DNA from: an uncultured Bacilli bacterium
GTDB taxonomy: Bacteria > Bacillota_I > Bacilli_A > RF39 > UBA660
Length of the DNA: 64,000 nt
Reading direction: 5' to 3'
NCBI GenBank assembly: GCA_934122275.1
Contig: CAKOWI010000002.1
Span: forward strand, 1 to 64,000
Under the pieces are notes generated by a model, which was not told the DNA's origin, did not search any database, and saw only the letters and a program-made list of their open reading frames with translations. This document shows positions 34,233-43,057 of the stretch, one piece after another. A program made the position numbers and the translations under genes. How positions within the stretch are numbered: the stretch's first letter is position 1; each line of letters starts with the position of its first letter.

Positions 34233-36797
34233 ATGAAAAATAAGATAAGAAAGTTTATAAATGAAAATAAATGGATACTTATAACTTTTTTAGTAGCAAC
34301 TATTACAATATCGGTAATATATATATTAAACAAAGTTGCACCATTTGGTAATAATTCACTTTTAACGATTGATTTTTATCATCAATATGGACCAATGCTA
34401 AATGAGTTAGTAGATAGAATAAGAAGTGGAGAGACACTACTTTATTCTTTTAATACTGGGGGAGGAATTCCATTTTATAGAAATTTTTTAAATTATTTAT
34501 CTAGTCCATTTAATCTTATATTACTTCTATTTAATGGTGATAATATAATAATGGCATTTTCTGTTGTAATAGGTTTAAAAGTTGTTTTTGCAGCAAGTTT
34601 TATGTCTTATTTTTTAAAAAAAGTATTTAAAAAAGATAGTGCATTACTTGTAGTCTTTAGCATACTATATGCTTTTTCTGGATATTTTTGTGCATATTAC
34701 TGGAATATAATGTGGCTAGATGGCATCGTATTTTTACCAATTATAACACTTGGAATAATAAGATTAATAAATGATAAAAAGCCTTTATTATACATATTTA
34801 GTTTAGCTATCATGCTATTTTCAAACTATTTTATTGCATACATGATTTGTATATTCTCTAGTGTATTTTTTGTTGGCTATTTTATATATAAGGGAAATTT
34901 CAAGCTTAAGAATATATTAAAGACCTTTTTAATGTTTTTTATATCATCTATTTTAGCAGCATCGCTAGTTGCTTTTGCACTTATTCCATTATATAAAGCA
35001 CTATCTACTATATCTGCAACAAGTGATGTATTTCCAGAGTTTAAGTTTTCATTTAACGTACTTAAGTTTTACTTTAATCATTTAACTGGTGTCAATCAAA
35101 CAACTTTTGCTAGTGATAAATTGCCGCTTCCTAACGTTTATTGTGGCATAATTAGTTTGGTATCTATAATAATGTTATTCTTTAATAAAAATATAAAGTT
35201 AAAGACTAAGATTTTTAGTTTGTTAATATTAATTTCATTTTTATTTATATTTAATTGTTCTTGGACTGACTTTATAATGCATGCATTTCACGTTCCAAAT
35301 GATTTACCATATAGATATTCATTTATATATGTATTTTTAGTTGTTACATTAGCTTTTTATTCATTTTCTAATTTAAAAGAAATAAAGCCTTTGTTTATAT
35401 ATATTGCATTTGGTATTTTATCAATATTTATATTTTTATCTGTTAAATTAAATTTTGAAAACATAGATTCTACGAGAGCTATTATATGCTTTGTATTCTT
35501 ATTATGTTATTTATTAATAGTAATACTCTATTTAAATAATGATAAAAAGAATATTGAAAGGTTAACTAGTTTTATCTTTATATTATTTGCAGTAGTAGAA
35601 AGTATATACGGAATAAATGTTAACTGGGATATTAATCATGATATTAAAACGTTTTTAAGTGATAGAAAACCATATAAGTATTTAATAAGTGAAATAAAAA
35701 AAGACGATAACGGTTTATATAGAATGGAAAAAACTAATTCATTAACGTTAAATGATGGCTCTTGGTATGATTATTATGGTATTTCAACGTTTAGTTCAAT
35801 GGCATACGAAAGTGTAGCAAAAACTCAAAGAAAGCTTGGAATGTCTGGAAATAACATTAATAGTTATTATTATCAGTATTATCAAACACCAATTTATAAT
35901 ACGATGTTTAACGTAAAATACTTACTAGGAAACTATATAGATAATGATTATTATACACTTATAGATATTAACTCTAAATATAACGCAGTTAAATATGATT
36001 ATGCATATTCTATAGGATTCTTAATTGATAAAAAGATAAAAGAATTAAATTTAATTAGTGATGATCCATTTTATAATCAAAGTAATTTTGTTAAATTACT
36101 TAATGATAATAAGGAAGTATATAATAGTTTAGAAGTATCTAGTGTACTTGGTGGTAAGATAATAACTAGTGCAGACGGAAGATATTATATATCATGTGAT
36201 GAAGTATCTAAAAAACTTATAGTTACTTTATTAAATGATAAGACTCAGAATTTATATTTGTATTTAAATGGTTCTAATATAAACGGGTATACAATAAATG
36301 GTACATATTATAGTGTTTCATCAGATGAGTATTACACTGTTGATACTGGTTTAGTAAGAAAAGGTGAAGTATCATTAGAAATAGATTTTTCATCTTCAGG
36401 TAATGGAATTACTTTATTAGCTAAGTCTATTAATGATGATGTATTTAAGGAATTTACCAAAAATGTTTCTAAGGGTAAATTAGATGTTAAATCATATAGT
36501 GAAACGTCTATTACTGGTATTATAAAAGCAGATGAAGATAAAGCAGTTTACACATCCATTGCATATGATCCAGGTTTTAGTGTATATGTAGATAATAAAA
36601 AGGTAGACACATACAAGGTGTTAGATGGTTATTTAGCATTTGATGTATCAAAGGGCAGTCATAATATAAAAATAAAGTATTATCCAGTAGGATTAAAATT
36701 AGGCTTAGTAATTAGCTTTATATCATTTTGCATTATTTCTGGATATGTTATATTAAATACAGAAAAAATAACAAAAAATCAAAAAAAGGTAAAATAA
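34233..36797 (+). CDS. YfhO-family multi-spanning membrane protein
   Basis: An 854-residue protein with 12 or more hydrophobic spans in the N-terminal 500 residues and again one at the C-terminus (LGLVISFISFCIISGYVIL). The N-terminus FYHQYGPMLNELVDRIRSGETLLYSF is the YfhO/GT-C hallmark, like lipoteichoic-acid or polymer glycosyltransferases of the GT-C fold. The extracellular C-terminal domain is beta-rich and ends SIAYDPGFSVYVDN, KGSHNIKIKYYP. In Bacillus, YfhO and CsbB work in glycosylating lipoteichoic acid. That role here is inferred. Confidence 0.85.
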   Translation: MKNKIRKFINENKWILITFLVATITISVIYILNKVAPFGNNSLLTIDFYHQYGPMLNELVDRIRSGETLLYSFNTGGGIPFYRNFLNYLSSPFNLILLLFNGDNIIMAFSVVIGLKVVFAASFMSYFLKKVFKKDSALLVVFSILYAFSGYFCAYYWNIMWLDGIVFLPIITLGIIRLINDKKPLLYIFSLAIMLFSNYFIAYMICIFSSVFFVGYFIYKGNFKLKNILKTFLMFFISSILAASLVAFALIPLYKALSTISATSDVFPEFKFSFNVLKFYFNHLTGVNQTTFASDKLPLPNVYCGIISLVSIIMLFFNKNIKLKTKIFSLLILISFLFIFNCSWTDFIMHAFHVPNDLPYRYSFIYVFLVVTLAFYSFSNLKEIKPLFIYIAFGILSIFIFLSVKLNFENIDSTRAIICFVFLLCYLLIVILYLNNDKKNIERLTSFIFILFAVVESIYGINVNWDINHDIKTFLSDRKPYKYLISEIKKDDNGLYRMEKTNSLTLNDGSWYDYYGISTFSSMAYESVAKTQRKLGMSGNNINSYYYQYYQTPIYNTMFNVKYLLGNYIDNDYYTLIDINSKYNAVKYDYAYSIGFLIDKKIKELNLISDDPFYNQSNFVKLLNDNKEVYNSLEVSSVLGGKIITSADGRYYISCDEVSKKLIVTLLNDKTQNLYLYLNGSNINGYTINGTYYSVSSDEYYTVDTGLVRKGEVSLEIDFSSSGNGITLLAKSINDDVFKEFTKNVSKGKLDVKSYSETSITGIIKADEDKAVYTSIAYDPGFSVYVDNKKVDTYKVLDGYLAFDVSKGSHNIKIKYYPVGLKLGLVISFISFCIISGYVILNTEKITKNQKKVK

Positions 36798-36899
36798 GTG
36801 TTTAATTTTATCTTTTTTTGTGTTAGAATGGTACTAGTAAAATATGGTATGTGAAAATATCATATTAAAGGGGAAGGTAAAATATATTAGGAGGTTGTG

Positions 36900-37904
36900 A
36901 TGATCGGCGTAATAGAGAGGATTAAAAATAACGTTCTATTAAAATGTAGTACTCTAAATGAAGAAGTAATATCAAAGAATTTAGTTGATATGTTAGATAA
37001 AAGCATTTATCAGTTTGCTGAAGAATTAGTTAGTTTACTTGATAATGTTAGTATAGCATTAACTGAAGGTGATATAAGACAAAACGTACAAGAACTTATA
37101 AAGGTTCCTATATTAAAAAAGATAAAAAGAAAGTTATTTATTGATTCATTAGCACTTCAAATAACGAATGATTCGTTTATTGAAGATTGTATAAATGAAA
37201 AAATTAGTTTAGAAAAAATTAAGAACACTTATATAAAAGAATTGGAAAAGAATAAGAAAACTAACCAATTAAACATGACAGAAGATCTTAATTTGACTGA
37301 AATTATTCAGAAATTATCTATGTATATAGATAAGAATATAGTATTGAAGGTAAGTGAAAATCAGTCTTTAGTTACCGCTATAAATAACTTGGTTACAAAT
37401 GAAAAAGAAAAGTTAGAAAAAAGTTTAGAAGACATGATAGATGATCTTGATAAAGAATATTTAAGTATTCTTACTAAAGAAATAGAAACTGAAACAAAAG
37501 GGGAAGAAAGTATGCCAGAAGAAATTAATGATGTAGTAGAAGTTAAGGATAATACTTCTAGTGAAAAAAATAAGTTTGATAAATATGATGATATGACATT
37601 ATTTAATAAAATGATTTTAAGTCTTAATACAAAAGAAGAAAAATTATCTAGATATGAAAGTAAGTTAGAAACTAAAAAGCAGAGTATAGAAGCTTTATTA
37701 ACTGATACTAATAAAAAGATTGAATTAAATATAGATAGAGAAAACAAACTATCACAAAGACAAATAGAATTAAATAGCAGAGAAAAAGATCTTAATAAGA
37801 GACTTTCAGAAGCAGAAGTTATTTTCTTAAATATGAAACCATTAATTAAGGGATTAAATAACATTAAAGCCTCTGATTTGAAGGTAGGTGATTCTAATGA
37901 GTAA
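36900..37904 (+). CDS. Coiled-coil protein, paired partner 1 (unknown function)
   Basis: A 334-residue soluble, highly charged protein. The first ~200 residues are helical; ~200-225 is an acidic linker and the last 90 form a coiled coil (YESKLETKKQSIEALLTDTNKKI, RENKLSQRQIELNSREKDLNKR). No family recognised. Start at ATG 36900; a GTG three bases earlier lies closer to GGAGG. It overlaps the next gene, also a coiled-coil protein, by eight bases and both end in similar helical tails (SREKDLNKR and EKERELNEKEIDLE). Position just upstream of sporulation genes makes a spore-coat or morphogenesis role possible, no more than that. Confidence 0.5.
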   Translation: MIGVIERIKNNVLLKCSTLNEEVISKNLVDMLDKSIYQFAEELVSLLDNVSIALTEGDIRQNVQELIKVPILKKIKRKLFIDSLALQITNDSFIEDCINEKISLEKIKNTYIKELEKNKKTNQLNMTEDLNLTEIIQKLSMYIDKNIVLKVSENQSLVTAINNLVTNEKEKLEKSLEDMIDDLDKEYLSILTKEIETETKGEESMPEEINDVVEVKDNTSSEKNKFDKYDDMTLFNKMILSLNTKEEKLSRYESKLETKKQSIEALLTDTNKKIELNIDRENKLSQRQIELNSREKDLNKRLSEAEVIFLNMKPLIKGLNNIKASDLKVGDSNE

Positions 37905-39174
37905 ATTATTGAATAGTACTTTAGAAAAGGTAAGTGAAAATAATAATGATTATCGTAAAGATTTAAGAGCTTTAAATAATCAAATTGATGAAAGAACTAC
38001 TGCATTAATTGGTGAAGTTGTTACACTTTCAAATTATACTTTAGATTTTACTAATGCTATTAACATTTCTAAAGAAAATCTAGTTAATCCAATACTTAGA
38101 GTAATTGAATCATATGCTATAAAAGATTTAAGAAGTGTAGAAGAAATAAATGAAAAATTTATTGAGAAAATAAATGATAAAATTGAAAATACTGAAATAA
38201 ATTCAGATAGTGCAAAAGAACAATTTATCTCAACAATAGATTCATTATTAAACAGTAAGTATTTAGAAATAATAAACATAAATAGAGTAACTTTTATTGA
38301 TGAAAATGGTAATAGTGACATAGAAAGAATATTAAATGATTTTGTTAGTTACCTATTAGCAAATGGAAAATATGATGAGTTAAGTTTAAATTCACTTATG
38401 AATACGTATAGAAATGATATATATTCTATGATATCTAAAACATTAAGTGGTATTAATAAATTATATCAAGATAATTTTATTGGAGAAGTTAAATCTGACT
38501 TAAGGGTTGCATTAAAAGATGAGGATGTATTAGTAAATAGTGAAGATGAGTTTAAACCTTATATTCCAGATATTAATCCTATTCCTACTATAAATATACC
38601 AGAAGTTCCAAAATTTGATGAAACTCCTATTTTAAATAATGTAGAACCTGTTTTTGATTCTAGTAAGTTTAATGAATATGGTGGTGAAACAAAAGAAGAG
38701 CAACCTATTGCTGTAGAGGAAGAAAAGCCTAAAGAAGAAAAACAATACACATATCAAAAGCCTTATGATGTAGAAGAAATATTAAAGATTGCTAAGTCTC
38801 CAATAGTTTCAAACGAAAATACTTATGTTAAACCAGAAGTAAAAGAAGAAAAACAAGAAGAGACAGTAGAAATAGAATATAATGAACGTGAATTAGTAGA
38901 AGAGATGATAAGAAGATTCACTAAACGTCTTGAACTTATTGATGAAAGACAAGAAAAATATGATCAAGACAATGAGTCTGTTTCTCATGATGAAGCATTC
39001 GTTAATGATTTAATTGATAGTGCAAAAAAGAAGAAAGAGGAACTTGATAGCTTTGAAAAGGAATTAGATGAGAAAGAAAGAGAACTAAATGAAAAAGAAA
39101 TAGATCTTGAAAAGAAGATAAATAATGTTTTACCTTTTGCAAAAGCTGTTATGGAAAATGACAAAGAGTCTTAA
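37897..39174 (+). CDS. Coiled-coil protein, paired partner 2 (unknown function)
   Basis: A 425-residue soluble protein. A helical N-terminal half (~1-215) is followed by a Pro/Ile-rich linker (PDINPIPTINIPEVPKFDET) and Glu/Lys-rich tract to ~310, then a C-terminal coiled coil (REKYDQ to EKERELNEKEIDLEKKINNV). Start set at ATG 37897 behind AGGTGA. It overlaps the end of the partner gene by eight bases and is followed by a terminator, so the pair is one operon. No enzymatic motif. Confidence 0.5.
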   Translation: MSKLLNSTLEKVSENNNDYRKDLRALNNQIDERTTALIGEVVTLSNYTLDFTNAINISKENLVNPILRVIESYAIKDLRSVEEINEKFIEKINDKIENTEINSDSAKEQFISTIDSLLNSKYLEIININRVTFIDENGNSDIERILNDFVSYLLANGKYDELSLNSLMNTYRNDIYSMISKTLSGINKLYQDNFIGEVKSDLRVALKDEDVLVNSEDEFKPYIPDINPIPTINIPEVPKFDETPILNNVEPVFDSSKFNEYGGETKEEQPIAVEEEKPKEEKQYTYQKPYDVEEILKIAKSPIVSNENTYVKPEVKEEKQEETVEIEYNERELVEEMIRRFTKRLELIDERQEKYDQDNESVSHDEAFVNDLIDSAKKKKEELDSFEKELDEKERELNEKEIDLEKKINNVLPFAKAVMENDKES

Positions 39175-39186
39175 TGTTAATTTAAT

Positions 39187-39214
39187 AAGATAGAGTTTAT
39201 TCTATCTTTTTTTG
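39187..39214 (+). terminator. Terminator after the coiled-coil pair
   Basis: AAGATAGA (39187-39194), loop GTTTAT, TCTATCTT (39201-39208) and Ts. Confidence 0.85.
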
Positions 39215-39267
39215 TAATTAATTATTTTATTGTTCATATATTTAATTAGAAAGATTTGGAGGATATT

Positions 39268-39771
39268 ATGGTTAATAAGCAAAAAATATGGTTTTTAACT
39301 TTGTTTAGTTTGATTTTAGTTTTAAGTGTTTATTATATTACTATGCCTAGTGAACTTTTAACAACATCTTCAAAAACTGATACCAATAAGGTTACTAAAA
39401 CTAATAAGAATACTAACGTAAAAGAAAGTGATGCACTTACGTTATTACAAGTAGAATTAGATGAAGAAAGGGCAGCTTTAGCAGCTGAATACAATACTGT
39501 ATTAACTAATAAAAAAGCAACAGATGAAGAAAAGAATAATGCTTATGATGGATTAAAGGAAATTGATAATGTAAAAGCTAAGGAAGAAAAACTAAAGAAG
39601 AAAATAAAGAAAAATATGAAGTTGTCATCATTTGTTAAAATAAATGGTAATAGTATAAGTATTACAATAAAAAAACAAGATCATAGCTATTCTCTAGCTA
39701 ATGAAGTTATGAGACTTGTTCAAGAAGAATTTACAGAAAAAATGTATATATCAGTAAAATTTCAAAAGTAG
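39268..39771 (+). CDS. spoIIIAH: SpoIIIAH-like sporulation protein
   Basis: A 167-residue protein with one N-terminal TM span (QKIWFLTLFSLILVLSVYYI) and an external domain. The segment LLQVELDEERAALAAEYNTV, then TDEEKNNAYDGLKEID, and a C-terminal beta-helix-beta part ending SVKFQK match the YscJ/FliF-related fold of SpoIIIAH. In Bacillus SpoIIIAH in the mother-cell membrane joins forespore SpoIIQ to form a channel. No other spoIIIA genes are in the window, so it is an orphan here. Start at ATG 39268 five bases after GGAGG; an earlier TTG overlaps that site. Confidence 0.75.
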   Translation: MVNKQKIWFLTLFSLILVLSVYYITMPSELLTTSSKTDTNKVTKTNKNTNVKESDALTLLQVELDEERAALAAEYNTVLTNKKATDEEKNNAYDGLKEIDNVKAKEEKLKKKIKKNMKLSSFVKINGNSISITIKKQDHSYSLANEVMRLVQEEFTEKMYISVKFQK

Positions 39772-39849
39772 TACCACTTTTTTCTTTTTCTCATAAAATA
39801 TTATAGAAAAAATATTAAATACCTCTTATTGTAGGAAAGTGGGGGAATT

Positions 39850-40056
39850 ATGGAAAAGAAAGTACTAACAAAAAGGGAAAAAGAAATATTCGATTTATTA
39901 ATAACTAATAAAACTACCAAAGAAATATCGCAAAAACTTAATATTAGTGAAAAAACAGTTAGAAATCACATATCTAATGTAATGCAAAAATTAGGGTGTA
40001 AGGGAAGAGCTTGTGCTGTTATTGAATTAATAAAATTAAAAGAGATTAATTTATAA
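39850..40056 (+). CDS. gerE: GerE-like regulator (stand-alone LuxR-type HTH)
   Basis: A 68-residue protein that is a single LuxR/GerE helix-turn-helix: LTKREKEIFDLLITNKTTKEI, LNISEKTVRNHISNVMQKLGC, then an Arg/Lys-containing helix. Length matches GerE (74 residues), the late mother-cell regulator of spore-coat genes acting with SigK. GerE-type proteins have no receiver domain, as here. Lies between spoIIIAH-like and gerM-like genes, supporting the sporulation assignment. A clear ribosome site (AAAGTGGGGG) precedes and a terminator follows. Confidence 0.8.
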   Translation: MEKKVLTKREKEIFDLLITNKTTKEISQKLNISEKTVRNHISNVMQKLGCKGRACAVIELIKLKEINL

Positions 40057-40059
40057 AAG

Positions 40060-40082
40060 TCGCATATTAATGCGATTTTTTC
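40060..40082 (+). terminator. Terminator after gerE
   Basis: TCGCAT (40060-40065), ATTA loop, ATGCGA (40070-40075), then TTTTTT. Confidence 0.8.
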
Positions 40083-40105
40083 ATATTATTTAGTGGAGGA
40101 TTATT

Positions 40106-41062
40106 ATGCTAAGAAAATTTGCTTATAATAAAATTTTTAGAACCACAGGGATGTTGTTACTTTTTTTGTTACTTCTCTTATTTCCTGCTAGCAAGGAATA
40201 TACTTTAGATGATATTAAAACCGTAAAAACAAGTAGTGATATAAAGAAAAATGAAGTATTTTTGATAGATAAAGAGGGTTATGTTGCAAGAAGTAAGGTT
40301 TCTATTTCATATAGTAATTCAAAAGATTATGCCAAAAAATTAATTGAATTACTTATAATTGGGGGAAAATACGAAGAAAAGATTCCAAATGGATTTAAAG
40401 CTATTATTCCAACAGATACTAAAATAAATGGTATTTCTATTAATAATGATGAAATAACTATAGATTTATCAAAAGAATTTTTAGAACTTAAAGATGAAAG
40501 TGAAGAAAAAGCAATTGAGGCATTAACGTATAATTTAACGTCAATTGATAACATATCAAAGGTATATATTTTAGTAGATGGAAAAAAAATAAGTATGTTA
40601 AATTCATCTAAAAAGAATGTTATACAACCATTTACGAGAAAAGATGGAATAAATAAGAAATATGATGTAACTAATTATAAAGATGTAAATAAGACAACAG
40701 TTTATTATGTAAGTAAAGCAAATAATGATTTTTACTATGTACCTATAACAAGGGTTAATAATGATAAAAGAGATAAAATTAAAATTATAATAGATGAACT
40801 TACATCATCACATATATATGAAACAAATTTAATGAGTTTTTTAAACTACAATGCAAAGCTTATGAGTTATAGTTTTGATGATGATAAAGTATTACTTAAT
40901 TTTAATGATTATTTATTTGATGATGCTAATGAAAAGAGTATTTTAGAAGAGGTAGTTTATTCAATTTGTCTTTCTATAAGGGATAATTATGATATAAATG
41001 AAGTTATATTTCTAGTAGATGGTAAAGAAATTACAAAAAGTGTACTTAAAAATATTGAATAA
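40106..41062 (+). CDS. gerM: GerM-like protein with two GerMN domains
   Basis: A 318-residue protein with a membrane or signal segment (residues ~14-32; TTGMLLLFLLLLLFPASKEY) but no lipobox Cys, unlike Bacillus GerM. The external part is two tandem GerMN domains. The first (~50-170) contains FLIDKEGYVARSKVSI, LIELLIIGGKYEEKIPNGFKAI and YILVDGKKI; the second (~190-315) contains VYYVSKANNDFYYVPITRV, LLNFNDYLF and VIFLVDGKEI. Bacillus GerM is needed for asymmetric septum stages and germination. The start follows GGAGGA. Confidence 0.85.
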   Translation: MLRKFAYNKIFRTTGMLLLFLLLLLFPASKEYTLDDIKTVKTSSDIKKNEVFLIDKEGYVARSKVSISYSNSKDYAKKLIELLIIGGKYEEKIPNGFKAIIPTDTKINGISINNDEITIDLSKEFLELKDESEEKAIEALTYNLTSIDNISKVYILVDGKKISMLNSSKKNVIQPFTRKDGINKKYDVTNYKDVNKTTVYYVSKANNDFYYVPITRVNNDKRDKIKIIIDELTSSHIYETNLMSFLNYNAKLMSYSFDDDKVLLNFNDYLFDDANEKSILEEVVYSICLSIRDNYDINEVIFLVDGKEITKSVLKNIE

Positions 41063-41110
41063 TTATAATTTTTTTGCTATAATTGATTTGTTCGTTATGA
41101 ATGAATCAGT

Positions 41111-41187
<77 letters not shown>

Positions 41188-41196
41188 TATGAAAAT

Positions 41197-41224
41197 AAAC
41201 ACTGATGTATCAGTGTTTTTTTTA
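41197..41224 (+). terminator. Terminator after tRNA-Arg
   Basis: AAACACTGA (41197-41205), TGTA loop, TCAGTGTTT (41210-41218), more Ts. Confidence 0.85.
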
Positions 41225-41320
41225 TATGGCAGTAAAGTGTATAGTAAATTAAAACATGTATTAACAAACATTTGTGAGTTTTTGTATAATTGATGTACAA
41301 CGAAAATGTAAAGCGATTAA

Positions 41321-41660
41321 ATGTATAAGGCTTATATATAATCATTTTCTAAATAAATAAGAAGAACATAAAAAAGCATACGAATAGATATGAAATAGAT
41401 ATCAAGACTAAGATAATACCAACAAGTATAGTTGGAATATACCATGGAATAAATGACTTAGTGGTAACAAGTGATGGAAAAAAAATACTCTAATCCATAA
41501 GGGAAAAATAAAAGAGAAAATAACAAGAATATATAGTAAGATAAAAAATAGCAGAAAACAAAAAGTGCGGTAGCAACTATCGGAATTTAAGCCTATGGAG
41601 GATAGAGGTTACTTTATCTAAGAAGTAGGAATGTTGGCATGAGGTGCAACTAATCTCGAA
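41321..41660 (+). pseudogene. Internally deleted remnant of IS605-family tnpB
   Basis: In several frames the region reads, in tnpB order: MYKAY (41321), YNHFLNK then EEHKKAYE (41337-41384), and IVGIYHGINDLVVTSDGKKI (near 41430-41489). The last matches the RuvC-I motif VVGIDLGIKDLVVTSDG of TnpB with the catalytic Asp changed to Tyr. The final ~100 bp may be the TnpB C-terminus and the element end. Stops and large deletions make it non-coding. It starts ~130 bp after the tRNA-Arg and is related to the remnant at 4.4 kb. Confidence 0.7.
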
Positions 41661-41766
41661 CAAAATTTAAAATTATTTTAATTTTTTACATTGCTTTAGG
41701 CAAATTGTATATTTATATTGAAATTTGATGTTGTATATTTTATAATTAGAATAGGAGTGATGATAA

Positions 41767-42900
41767 GTGGATGGACATTATGATGAATATATAAAAAGGA
41801 AAAATTTTAATGAAAAAATGATTATAGAATATACTATTTTATTCGTATTTATTATTATTTCAATACATATATATAATAATTGTGAAACTTATGGTATACT
41901 TTCTAGTTTACTTCTATATTTTAATATTTTTATTGCATGCTTTATTAATCCTATAATAACCTTTGGATTTTATATAAAAAGTGGTTTAAGAAAGTCATTA
42001 ACAATAAAGAAAAGGATACTATATATCCTATTAATAACATTACCAATTTTGCTTGTTTTTCTTATTATACTTAGTATGTTAATTGTAAGTGAAATATATG
42101 ATTATAATTATTATAGAAGTTCTGGGGATTATAAAGTAAAAGAAGCAAATTATAAGACATCAAAAGAATTTTATAATGAATTAAAAAAGAGAAATCTTTT
42201 ATATAATGAAGATACTTATGATATTATGAATAGATTAAATGGTGACCATGACTGCGAAAATTATATTCGTGATGGTGACGAAGTTATCACTCAGAAGTGT
42301 TATTCAAAAGCTACTATGGTAGGTATAGATAATGAAACATACTATGATAGCATTAAAAATCGTGATATTACAAACATGTATAAAAAATCTTTTCCAGTAT
42401 ATATATATAATGCCATTTTAACATTACCTAGTGGTGATGAAAAACTGCAATATGCTGCATTAGGACGTTTTTCCTATGGTACTTATGATTATGGTAATTA
42501 TAGACCAGAGCTTGAGGATTATTATATAGAATGTAAAATATTATATGTTGATGGGGATATATATGCTATTATTGGTATTGATGATAGTATTGGAAGTTAC
42601 TTTGATAATAATAAAACTCATGACAGATATTATATGCATCCGTATTATATGATTTTATCTGAAAAATCAAGCATAAAAACTTATGTAAGAGGAAGGTACC
42701 ATCCAAAAGGAGCTATAGAAGATGATGGTTCTAGCTTTGAAATGCGAGCTAATACTTTGGATGTGGATTCTAAATATCCTATAAAGAAAGTTAGCAAGTT
42801 AAACAAAAAAACTATTAATAAAGTGGCTAACGAATTACAAAATGGTATTTTAAAGAAATCAATAGAAGAGTATCACAAGGGTGATAAAGAAAAAAAATAA
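41767..42900 (+). CDS. Unknown membrane protein with extracellular domain, in accessory segment
   Basis: A 377-residue protein. Three hydrophobic spans lie in residues ~18-40, ~45-70 and ~82-110. The remaining ~265 residues are outside the membrane by positive-inside rule and rich in Tyr and Asp, with two Cys in the DHDCENYIRDGDEVITQKCY stretch that could form a disulfide. Other features: ILYVDGDIYAIIGIDDSIG. No family recognised. GTG start nine bases after AGGAG. Between a tnpB remnant and the bacteriocin genes; it could be part of that accessory unit but nothing shows this. A hairpin terminator follows at 42961. Confidence 0.45.
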   Translation: MDGHYDEYIKRKNFNEKMIIEYTILFVFIIISIHIYNNCETYGILSSLLLYFNIFIACFINPIITFGFYIKSGLRKSLTIKKRILYILLITLPILLVFLIILSMLIVSEIYDYNYYRSSGDYKVKEANYKTSKEFYNELKKRNLLYNEDTYDIMNRLNGDHDCENYIRDGDEVITQKCYSKATMVGIDNETYYDSIKNRDITNMYKKSFPVYIYNAILTLPSGDEKLQYAALGRFSYGTYDYGNYRPELEDYYIECKILYVDGDIYAIIGIDDSIGSYFDNNKTHDRYYMHPYYMILSEKSSIKTYVRGRYHPKGAIEDDGSSFEMRANTLDVDSKYPIKKVSKLNKKTINKVANELQNGILKKSIEEYHKGDKEKK

Positions 42901-42960
42901 ATCGTATTTTATGTTATTTGTTTGCTATAACCATTAGGTAAATAAATAATGCTATATAAT

Positions 42961-42998
42961 AAAAGACTTTTGTTTATGCAAAAGTTTTTATTTTTTTA
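42961..42998 (+). terminator. Terminator before the bacteriocin exporter
   Basis: ACTTTTG (42966-42972), TTTATG loop, CAAAAGT (42979-42985), flanked by A and T runs that extend the stem; T-rich tail. Confidence 0.7.
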
Positions 42999-43057
42999 TA
43001 AAGTTTTAGAGGTATTTTGCTCTTAGTGTATAACAATATACTTGGGAGGGCAAAAAA

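Noticed and set aside
37361..37864. 167-codon minus-strand frame in the coiled-coil gene
   Set aside because: Shadow of a Lys/Glu-rich coiled coil giving Leu/Ser/Phe-rich antisense; no ribosome site.
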